Of a stretch of 25,144 nt of DNA, positions 1 to 6,447 are shown one piece after another. The position numbers and the translations under genes are program-made. Every line of letters begins with the position of its first letter. Within the stretch, counting starts at the first letter, position 1. Where the stretch lies: assembly GCA_900322165.1 (NCBI GenBank), contig ONYR01000005.1, positions 1-25,144 on the forward strand. Reading direction: 5' to 3'. The notes beneath the pieces are model-generated. The model made no database searches. It was not told the origin of the DNA and saw only the letters and a program-made list of their open reading frames with translations. The DNA comes from an uncultured Eubacteriales bacterium. Lineage in GTDB: Bacteria > Bacillota > Clostridia > Lachnospirales > Bianqueaceae.

Positions 1-869
1 TGGAGGATCTCAAACGCGTTAATTCCTCCAAAATCGAAGAATTTCTCGATTATGTGACTTACTACAACAACCGCGAAGACAAGGAATTCTCGAACGGAGA
101 AAACGGAAAAGCGAGGAAGCTGGCAGCGGTTCGCAGTCTGTTTAAATATCTGTACCGTCATGAGCAGCTTCCGTCCAACCCGGCTTCCCTTGTCGGAACA
201 CCGAAGATCCATGAAAAAACGATCGTTCGCATGGATGTCGATGAGATCGCTCGGTTCCTGGACGGAGTTGAATCCGGTGAAAAGCTGACTAAAAAACAGC
301 AGGCATTCCACAAGGCCAGCAAGGTCCGTGATCTCGCAATCATGACCTTGCTTCTCGGCACCGGTCTTCGTGTTTCCGAGTGCGTCGGACTGGATATCCG
401 CGACGTAGATTTTAACCATAACGGCGTTCATATCGTCCGTAAGGGCGGAAATGAAGCGATCGTCTATTTTGGCAGCGAGGTTCGTGAAGCCCTGAAGGAT
501 TATCTTGTCGAGCGTCAGGAGATCCAGGCGCTTCCCGGCCATGAAAACGCCCTCTTTCTGTCGCTTCAGAAACGCCGGATCACTGTCCGCTCGGTCGAGA
601 ATCTTGTCAAAAAGTATTCCGAGAACGTCATTACGATGAAACACATTTCGCCTCACAAGCTCCGCTCTTCCTACGGTACTGAGCTGTACAATGAGACTGG
701 TGATATCTATCTTGTGGCGGACGTGCTCGGTCATAAGGATGTCAATACGACAAGACGGCACTATGCCCAGCTTGAAGATGCTCGCCGCCGCGAGGCTGCT
801 AAATATGTCAAGCTTCGCAGCGAAGATGATAAACCCGAGGGGAACGATGAACCCCCTAAGAGCGAATAA
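1..869 (+). CDS. Tyrosine recombinase of the XerC/XerD family, 5'-truncated
   Basis: The reading frame is open from the window edge (first full codon at 3), so the true start lies outside; about 288 residues are visible. The end of the core-binding (SAM-like) domain is followed by a complete catalytic domain. The full active-site set is present: Arg in LRVSE (codon 369), Lys in VRKGG (441), His and Arg in SPHKLR (654 and 663), the second His in VLGHKD (732) and the Tyr nucleophile in RRHYAQ (762). Xer enzymes resolve chromosome dimers at dif; related solitary integrases move cassettes. The C-terminal tail is acidic and proline-containing. I cannot separate XerC from XerD or from another clostridial Xer-like recombinase without the N-terminus. 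It is convergent with the RNase G operon, shares its terminator, and shows no sign of belonging to a mobile element. Confidence 0.9.
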   Translation, partial: EDLKRVNSSKIEEFLDYVTYYNNREDKEFSNGENGKARKLAAVRSLFKYLYRHEQLPSNPASLVGTPKIHEKTIVRMDVDEIARFLDGVESGEKLTKKQQAFHKASKVRDLAIMTLLLGTGLRVSECVGLDIRDVDFNHNGVHIVRKGGNEAIVYFGSEVREALKDYLVERQEIQALPGHENALFLSLQKRRITVRSVENLVKKYSENVITMKHISPHKLRSSYGTELYNETGDIYLVADVLGHKDVNTTRRHYAQLEDARRREAAKYVKLRSEDDKPEGNDEPPKSE

Positions 870-876
870 ACGCAAA

Positions 877-905
877 CAAAAACCCGGATCACTCCGGGTT
901 TTTCA
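877..905. terminator. Bidirectional intrinsic terminator
   Basis: A perfect 8-bp stem (AACCCGGA/TCCGGGTT at 881-888 and 893-900) with a TCAC loop is flanked by A-rich sequence on the left and TTTTT on the right. It therefore works on both strands, ending the recombinase gene (+) and the RNase G operon (-). Confidence 0.9.
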
Positions 906-920
906 TTTGTCTGTATTCAG

Positions 921-2120
921 TTATTGGGCTGATCCAAGACGGTCTTTCAGCGGTTTGTCCTTGCGTTCCCTCGCCATCTCGCAAAGCTGGAGCTTCGTAA
1001 ATCCGTAGACGGTCGTCTTTCTCAGGTCCGCGTCCAAAGCACTCTGAAGCGCTGCGAGCACTTTCCCCCTTGCCTCTTCCTTCTCCATATCGACAAAATC
1101 GATCAGGATGATCCCGGATAGGTCTCTCAGGCGGATCTGGCGCACGATCTCAGGGATAGCCGCTATATTGGCGGCTTCGATGGCCGTTTGTTTCTCTTCC
1201 CGGCTTCCCGAAAGCTTTCCCGTATTAACATCGATCGCGCAAAGCGCTTCGGTCTGTTCGATGAAGACGTAACCTCCGCCGTCGATCCAGACCTTCTTTT
1301 CAAGCGCTTCAGCCAGCTGGCTCGGGAGGCGGTAGATCTCCTGCAGATGCTGAGAAGCCTTGGCATCCCCGCTCTCATAAACACGGACTTTCTCAAGCCG
1401 TCCCGGATCGTGTACCTCAAGCTCGCCTTTCATTTCATCGATCGCAAGATCCCCGGCAAGAAGGATCTCCTCGGTTCGATGAAGCGGGACCGACTGCATA
1501 AACGAGAGCCAGACCGATCCGTTTTCGTGCAGCACCGTTCCCGTCTTGGCATATTTTGCCTTTTTCAAGATCTGATCGTAGACCCTGACAAGGCGAGATG
1601 CCTCTGTTTGCAGTTTAAAGGCCTCTATTCCTTCGCTTTCGGTGCGGATGACATAACCGGCCGTCTCACGCTTTTCAAAGCCTTCTGCGGCCGTTTTGAG
1701 CCGTTTTCGCTCTGCGGGGTCGGTGATCTTTTTGGAAACGCCGGTCGGCAGTTTTCCGTGAGACAGAACGACAAGATCGCCTCGCAGGCTGAAGCAGTCT
1801 GTCACCGCACATCCCTTAGATCCGACCGCGGCCTTTTTCACCTCGACGACCAGCTCCTGCCCGTTTTTGTAGGAAGACAGCGCGTCCTCCTCGAGCGGCA
1901 GGAAGGCCGGCTTTTCATCCCCGATCTCAACGAAAACGCCCGACAGGGAACGATTGACTTCACGGATCTGTCCCAGACGGATCTGTCCGGGAAGCGGCCG
2001 TTTCGCCTCATCGATCAGACGGAAATCAACCAGCTTCTCATTCTCGACAAGTGCACCGGCCAGATGATCCAGATAGCGAAAGACAAGGACTTTCAAATGC
2101 GGCACCGTTCGATCACTCAT
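921..2120 (-). CDS. rng: Ribonuclease E/G family protein, short form
   Basis: Single-strand endoribonuclease for mRNA decay and rRNA 5' processing. The N-terminal third carries an S1-like fold (REVNRSLSGVFVEIG). The catalytic DNase-I-like part has the family signature with both metal-binding aspartates, in AIDVNTG (about Asp297) and LIDFVDM (about Asp341), and the RQIRLRDLSG block between them. The protein is 399 residues and stops soon after the LCEMARER segment. It therefore lacks the CPxC zinc-link and the C-terminal part found in E. coli RNase G (489 aa). The ATG overlaps the stop of the DUF2344 gene by 8 nt and has only a weak ribosome binding site, which suggests translational coupling. 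In many Clostridia rplU-rpmA follows rng; here a convergent recombinase gene does. Confidence 0.93.
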   Translation of the reverse strand: MSDRTVPHLKVLVFRYLDHLAGALVENEKLVDFRLIDEAKRPLPGQIRLGQIREVNRSLSGVFVEIGDEKPAFLPLEEDALSSYKNGQELVVEVKKAAVGSKGCAVTDCFSLRGDLVVLSHGKLPTGVSKKITDPAERKRLKTAAEGFEKRETAGYVIRTESEGIEAFKLQTEASRLVRVYDQILKKAKYAKTGTVLHENGSVWLSFMQSVPLHRTEEILLAGDLAIDEMKGELEVHDPGRLEKVRVYESGDAKASQHLQEIYRLPSQLAEALEKKVWIDGGGYVFIEQTEALCAIDVNTGKLSGSREEKQTAIEAANIAAIPEIVRQIRLRDLSGIILIDFVDMEKEEARGKVLAALQSALDADLRKTTVYGFTKLQLCEMARERKDKPLKDRLGSAQ

Positions 2121-2814
2121 GGCATTCCCACAGGCGGTAGTCGGAATAATCTACCAGACCTTCCTCACTGCGGCCGAACATCCTTGTCCGGCAGATGGTT
2201 TCCTCATGCTGTCTTTCTTCGCAGCCGGCTTCCTGATACATCTTGGTAAGCAGCAGCTCCGGCTTCAGATTGGTCTCGCTGCCTCCCTCGCACTGCAGCA
2301 AAAGCGTATGATCGTCTTCCCAGACAACCTGGTGGATCAGAGGCTTCACGTCCACGTCGATGAGCTGTTTGCGGCCCTTGACCTTGCCGAGCTTTTTCAG
2401 CATGATCGCATCCTGGGAAAGCAGCTGATCCAGGATCGCCTTCATCGGCAGGTCTTCCGGGAACACGATGCGGTATTCATTTACCTTTACGAGCGACATG
2501 ATCGCGCTTTGCGTATCAGGGATCGTGCGTACGGCCTTCACGTGCAGGCCGTTAGGCAGTTCACGGGAAAGGTTTTCAAAGATCTCCCGATCCGACATTT
2601 CGTTTTCAATGCGGATCTCCATGATCTCGTTTTCACCGGACGCGCCGAGCGCCAGCGGACTGGCAAACGACATGTGCGGATGCGGATTAAAGCCCTGTGA
2701 GTAGCTGAGCTTGATGCCGGCACGCGTCATCGCGCGCTGCATGGTCCGCATCATATCGAGATGGCCGACAAAGCGAAGGCGGCCGTCTTTGGAAAAAATG
2801 ATCTGTTTTTTCAT
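2113..2814 (-). CDS. DUF2344 / TIGR03936 radical-SAM-linked protein
   Basis: 233 residues matching the family by the N-terminal block FVGHLDMMRTMQRA, then GFNPHPHMSFASPL, then a LPNGLHV-type segment. The function is not established; in many Firmicutes it is encoded next to, or fused with, the TIGR03960 radical SAM protein that precedes it here. The two probably form one functional unit in RNA or ribosome-related chemistry, which is inference from gene order only. The ribosome binding site AAGGAGG overlaps the upstream stop codon and sits 8 nt before the ATG, so the two genes are tightly coupled (13-nt gap). Confidence 0.9.
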   Translation of the reverse strand: MKKQIIFSKDGRLRFVGHLDMMRTMQRAMTRAGIKLSYSQGFNPHPHMSFASPLALGASGENEIMEIRIENEMSDREIFENLSRELPNGLHVKAVRTIPDTQSAIMSLVKVNEYRIVFPEDLPMKAILDQLLSQDAIMLKKLGKVKGRKQLIDVDVKPLIHQVVWEDDHTLLLQCEGGSETNLKPELLLTKMYQEAGCEERQHEETICRTRMFGRSEEGLVDYSDYRLWECHE

Positions 2815-2827
2815 TTTTCAGCCCTCC

Positions 2828-4702
2828 TTACGCTCTCTCTTCGATGCAAACGCCGGTGTTGCAGATCTTCCGAATGCCGCAGGCGCTGCATTTTTCACGG
2901 CAGTTCGGCGTAACGATGCCCTGCTGGGCCAGTTCATATTCGCGGCGAAGGAAACGTTTGGAAACACCGATATCGATGTGCTCCCACGGGAACACCTCGT
3001 CCTCCTTACGCTCGCGGTAGCAATAGTATTCCAGCTCTGTCCCGGTCTCTTCGATCGCCTTTTTCCATGCGTTCTCATCAAACAGATCGGACCAGCTGTC
3101 AAAGCGGCAGCCGTTTTTCCAGGCTGCATACAGAAGATTGCCGGTACGTCTGTCTCCACGCGCCAGAAGGCCTTCCAGCGTGCTTAAGAAAGCATCATGG
3201 CACATGTAGCGCACCTTTCGGTTTTTGATCGCCTGATTCAGATACGATTGCTTCTCCATGTATTCCTCGTAGCCCGTCTGTGCGCACCACTGGAACGGCG
3301 TGAACGGCTTCGGAACAAAGAAGGATGTGGAAACCGTCACCGTGACGTCACGGGAGCGCTCTTCCTTCGGAATCTGATACCATTCATGGACGATCTTCGA
3401 TGCAAGATCCGAAATTCCCTGAACGTCTTCCATGGTCTCGGTCGGCAGTCCCAGCATGAAGTAAAGCTTCACGCGGTCCCATTTGCCGGAGAACGCCAGG
3501 CGGACACCGGTCAGGATCTCTTCTTCGGTAATTCCCTTGTTGATTACGTCGCGAAGGCGCTGCGTACCGCCTTCTGCGGCAAAGGTCAGTCCGCTCTTCT
3601 TGCCCTGTGCGAGCTCCTCCATCAGCTGAAGCGAGAACGCATCGACACGCAGCGACGGCAGTGAAACATTGACATGCGGATAGCGCTGGTGAATCTCTCT
3701 CAAAAGATCATAGAGCCCCGGATAGTCATTCGAGCTCAGTGACGTCAGCGACAGCTCATCATAACCGGTCGCCGCAAGCACGCGGTCGACCCAGGCAAGG
3801 ATGTTCTCCTTGCTGCGCATGCGCACCGGGCGGTAGATCATGCCGGCGTTGCAGAAACGGCAACCGCGGATACAGCCTCGGAAAATTTCCATCACCGCGC
3901 GGTCATGCACGATCTGCAGATAAGGAATGATCGGATGATCCGGGTAATCCAGCTCATCCATGTCCGTCGCGAGCACCTTGGTGATCTTCTCGGGATAAGC
4001 CGGATCGATCGGACGGATCGATTTGATTCTCGGCATATGGTCACATCCTTCGGCCGGATGATCCTCATATTCCACGTTGTAAAGGCTCGGAACGTACATT
4101 CCGGGCACCGTGGCCGCGATCTTCAGGAACTCACGGCGCGGTTTGCCGGCTTTTTTGTGAGCCGCATAGAGCTTAAACAGGTGCTCATACTCGACCTCAC
4201 CCTCGCCCATGTAATAGATATCGACAAAGTCCGCGAGCGGCTCAGGGTTGTAGGCATCCGGGCCGCCGGCAATGACAAGCGGATCCTTGTCGGTCCGGTC
4301 TTTCGAATACAGCGGGATCCGCCCCAGATCCAGCATGTTCAGAATGTTCGTGTAGGACATTTCATACTGGAGCGTGAATCCGACAAAATCAAATTCATAG
4401 AGCGGCGTAAAGGTTTCAAGTGAATACAGCGGGATATCATTCTCCCGCATCACCTGCTCCATATCCGTCCACGGCGCAAAGGTGCGTTCGCAGAAGACTC
4501 GGTCGTAGGAATTGATGCCGGAATACAGGATCTGAAGCCCGAGATGACACATTCCGACATCGTAGACGTCCGGAAAGCAAAAACAGAAATGCGTATCGAC
4601 CTCACTCAGGTCCTTGTAAACGGTATTAACTTCTCCTCCGATATAACGCGCCGGCTTCTGCACCGACAGAAGCAGTTTATCCGGTACATGAACAGTACTC
4701 AC
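2828..4702 (-). CDS. TIGR03960 family B12-binding-domain radical SAM protein
   Basis: 624 residues. The N-terminal cobalamin-binding-like domain includes PARYIGGEVNTVYKD and FPDVYDVGMCHLG. The radical SAM core has the cluster motif in FRGCIRGCRFCNAG (CxxxCxxC, around residues 275-283). The C-terminus ends with a second cysteine cluster (NCREKCSACGIRKIC), probably binding another metal or Fe-S centre. I chose GTG at 4702 as start because AAGGAGG lies 5 nt upstream (4708-4714). The frame stays open to 4828, but the extra 42 residues overlap the mgsA-like gene and cross its terminator. The substrate is unknown. With the DUF2344 and RNase G genes it forms a conserved Clostridia cluster. Confidence 0.92.
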   Translation of the reverse strand: MSTVHVPDKLLLSVQKPARYIGGEVNTVYKDLSEVDTHFCFCFPDVYDVGMCHLGLQILYSGINSYDRVFCERTFAPWTDMEQVMRENDIPLYSLETFTPLYEFDFVGFTLQYEMSYTNILNMLDLGRIPLYSKDRTDKDPLVIAGGPDAYNPEPLADFVDIYYMGEGEVEYEHLFKLYAAHKKAGKPRREFLKIAATVPGMYVPSLYNVEYEDHPAEGCDHMPRIKSIRPIDPAYPEKITKVLATDMDELDYPDHPIIPYLQIVHDRAVMEIFRGCIRGCRFCNAGMIYRPVRMRSKENILAWVDRVLAATGYDELSLTSLSSNDYPGLYDLLREIHQRYPHVNVSLPSLRVDAFSLQLMEELAQGKKSGLTFAAEGGTQRLRDVINKGITEEEILTGVRLAFSGKWDRVKLYFMLGLPTETMEDVQGISDLASKIVHEWYQIPKEERSRDVTVTVSTSFFVPKPFTPFQWCAQTGYEEYMEKQSYLNQAIKNRKVRYMCHDAFLSTLEGLLARGDRRTGNLLYAAWKNGCRFDSWSDLFDENAWKKAIEETGTELEYYCYRERKEDEVFPWEHIDIGVSKRFLRREYELAQQGIVTPNCREKCSACGIRKICNTGVCIEERA

Positions 4703-4751
4703 GAAATCCTCCTTACCATGAAGCTTTTTCAGGCCTGAATCGTATTTGAGC

Positions 4752-4784
4752 AAAAAATCAGCGGCCTGCATCCCTGAAGGCCGC
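4752..4784 (-). terminator. Intrinsic terminator after the mgsA-like gene
   Basis: On the minus strand a 7-bp stem GCGGCCT/AGGCCGC with a 10-nt loop is followed by TGATTTTTT. It starts 9 nt after the mgsA-like stop and separates the rodA transcript from the radical SAM/RNase G genes. I could not find a clear promoter in the roughly 40 nt before the next ribosome binding site, so some read-through is likely. Confidence 0.85.
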
Positions 4785-4793
4785 CCCTTTCGA

Positions 4794-5195
4794 TCAATCT
4801 TTACTGTGAAACATTTCCCGCCAGTCAAGATCCCCTCGGTCCAGTCCGAGGATCAGCATTTCGGCGGTCGCTAAGTTTGTGGCAACCGGAATATTATGCG
4901 CATCGCAGTGCCTGAGAATATTGACCAGGCTCGGCTCGTTCGTTGCCGGATTATCCGGATCTCTCAGATAGATCACCATGTCAATATGATTGCTGTCGAT
5001 CTGCGCACAGAGCTGCTGCTCGCCAAAGGAACCCGTCAGCATTTTCTGAATCGGAAGGTTGGTCACCTCTTCGATTCGTCTGCCGGTGGTGCCGGTAGCC
5101 AGAAGTGTATGTTTTTTAAGAATATTCGAATAAGCAACACAGAAATTCTGCATCAGTGTTTTTTTATTGTCATGAGCGATCAATCCGATGATCAT
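4794..5195 (-). CDS. mgsA: Methylglyoxal synthase-like protein with altered active site
   Basis: 133 residues with the MGS fold signatures: LIAHDNKK at the N-terminus (His8, Asp9), LATGTTG (33-38), LRDP (Asp79) and NIPVATNLATAE. MgsA turns dihydroxyacetone phosphate into methylglyoxal. Aligned to E. coli MgsA without gaps from the catalytic Asp71 onward, however, three catalytic positions differ: Asp71 is Glu59, His98 is Asn86 and Asp101 is Ser89. One residue of the phosphate-binding loop (SGPMGGDQQ in E. coli, TGSFGEQQ here) is also missing. The protein may be inactive as an MGS or act as a ligand-binding regulator. AAGGAGG overlaps the rodA stop codon, 4 nt before this ATG, so expression is coupled to rodA. 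Confidence 0.88.
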   Translation of the reverse strand: MIIGLIAHDNKKTLMQNFCVAYSNILKKHTLLATGTTGRRIEEVTNLPIQKMLTGSFGEQQLCAQIDSNHIDMVIYLRDPDNPATNEPSLVNILRHCDAHNIPVATNLATAEMLILGLDRGDLDWREMFHSKD

Positions 5196-5199
5196 CCGT

Positions 5200-6342
5200 T
5201 TACCTCCTTTTCCTATACCGTCGGTTTTCGCCTTCCATACGAAGCACGAGACCGATCGCAGCTATATTTGCTGTAAGGGAGCTGAGACCGTAGCTGACAA
5301 ACGGAAGCGGAAGCCCCGTGTTCGGCAGTACGGCAATCGTAACACCGATGTGAACCAACGCCTGAAAGGCGATCATCACGGCAGAGCCAACACAAATCAC
5401 ACGTCCGAAGACATTTTCTGTGTGGAATCCGAACCGCAGCATGCGGATCGACAAGAGAAAATACCACACAATGACAAGCGCTCCGCCAACAAAACCCAGT
5501 TCCTCTCCGATGACGCCGAAAATGAAATCGGTCGTCGCAATCGGAACCATTCCCGAATTGTGAAACAGTCCCTTACCGATCAGTCCGCCAGCACCGATGG
5601 CTGTTCTGGACTGAATCGACTGGTAAGCCGCTGTCAGGGCATAGTCCTCAGGATGAAGCCATGCAAGGATACGCTCCGCCTGATAAGGCGAAAGGATCCG
5701 CGGCGCCTCGCTGAGAGCATCGTGGAGAATCAGGTAAAGCCCGCCGGCAAACAGCAAAACCGCTGCCAGAATATAGGCCCAATGTACCTTTGCCGCGAAA
5801 AAGCAGGCAAAGACGACAGCCAGAATGACCAGCGACGTTGAGAGATCCGGTTCCCTGTAAACCAGATACAGCGGAAGCAGCGAAACGAGCGCCGCTCCGA
5901 GGATCACCAACGGGTGATACAGCTTTCCGCTGAACCGCTCAAAATACCACGCAAGGCACAGAATCAGCGCAATTTTGGCAAACTCCGAGGGTTGAATCGT
6001 GATATCCGTAAACAGCGGCAGCCACCGCCGGACATTATCCCCCGCTTCCGCTCCTTCTCCGAAGCGAAGCACCAGCAGAAGAAGCACGAGAACGGCAAGG
6101 TAAAACGGAATCGCAAGCGCTTTGAAAAAGCGGTACGGACAGATCCAGATGAGGTAAACGATCCCGCATCCGAGAACGAATCCTATGAGCTGTCTTACCA
6201 TCAGTCGGCTCAGTGAAATATGACGGCTGTCGTAAACCCACCCGCCGGCACTGCCGATCATGATGATGCCAAACAACACCAGAGCCGTCACCATGATCGA
6301 TACAGGGATGTCAAACAATCGACGGCTTTTCTGCGTATTCAT
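5200..6342 (-). CDS. rodA: RodA/FtsW/SpoVE (SEDS) peptidoglycan glycosyltransferase
   Basis: 380 residues, polytopic, with about ten hydrophobic segments. SEDS motifs in order: RRWLPLF and IQPSEFAK (104-123), YREPDLSTS (162-170), IGAGGLIGKGLF, ATTDFIFGVIGEELG with the conserved acidic residue, and LPLPFVSYGLSSL near the C-terminus. The second glycine of the usual YGGSS is Leu here. SEDS proteins polymerise lipid II in the cytoplasmic membrane; RodA works with PBP2 (encoded just upstream) in side-wall growth. I prefer RodA over FtsW from this neighbourhood. The ribosome binding site GGAAGGA is 4 nt before the ATG. The gene has its own promoter at 6419-6447 and is followed after 4 nt by the mgsA-like gene. 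Confidence 0.92.
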   Translation of the reverse strand: MNTQKSRRLFDIPVSIMVTALVLFGIIMIGSAGGWVYDSRHISLSRLMVRQLIGFVLGCGIVYLIWICPYRFFKALAIPFYLAVLVLLLLVLRFGEGAEAGDNVRRWLPLFTDITIQPSEFAKIALILCLAWYFERFSGKLYHPLVILGAALVSLLPLYLVYREPDLSTSLVILAVVFACFFAAKVHWAYILAAVLLFAGGLYLILHDALSEAPRILSPYQAERILAWLHPEDYALTAAYQSIQSRTAIGAGGLIGKGLFHNSGMVPIATTDFIFGVIGEELGFVGGALVIVWYFLLSIRMLRFGFHTENVFGRVICVGSAVMIAFQALVHIGVTIAVLPNTGLPLPFVSYGLSSLTANIAAIGLVLRMEGENRRYRKRR

Positions 6343-6418
6343 GGGGTCCTTCCGTTAGTTCCGTATTCGTGTGAAAATTTCGACAATGTCAGCCGCAAAA
6401 ATACGAATAATTATAGTT

Positions 6419-6447
6419 AAAATATCATCAAAGTGCCTATCTGTCAA
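6419..6447 (-). promoter_or_regulatory. Sigma-A type promoter for rodA inside the mrdA 3' end
   Basis: On the minus strand TTGACA (6442-6447) and TATTTT (6419-6424) are separated by 17 nt. The -35 box is formed by the Leu-Asp-Arg codons at the end of mrdA. A perfect TATAAT also lies at 6410-6415 but has no -35 at a proper distance. The leader to the rodA ATG would be about 70 nt. Confidence 0.7.

Noticed and set aside
1..869. Recombinase gene as sign of a mobile element or integron
   Set aside because: Sequence is Xer-like, neighbours are housekeeping genes, and no att site, cassette or terminal repeat is visible.
1188..2249. 353-codon plus-strand frame
   Set aside because: Antisense to rng and the DUF2344 gene, no ribosome binding site, no recognisable motifs.
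5188..6420. Plus-strand frames across rodA and its leader
   Set aside because: Antisense of a membrane protein; no ribosome binding sites and no family pattern.
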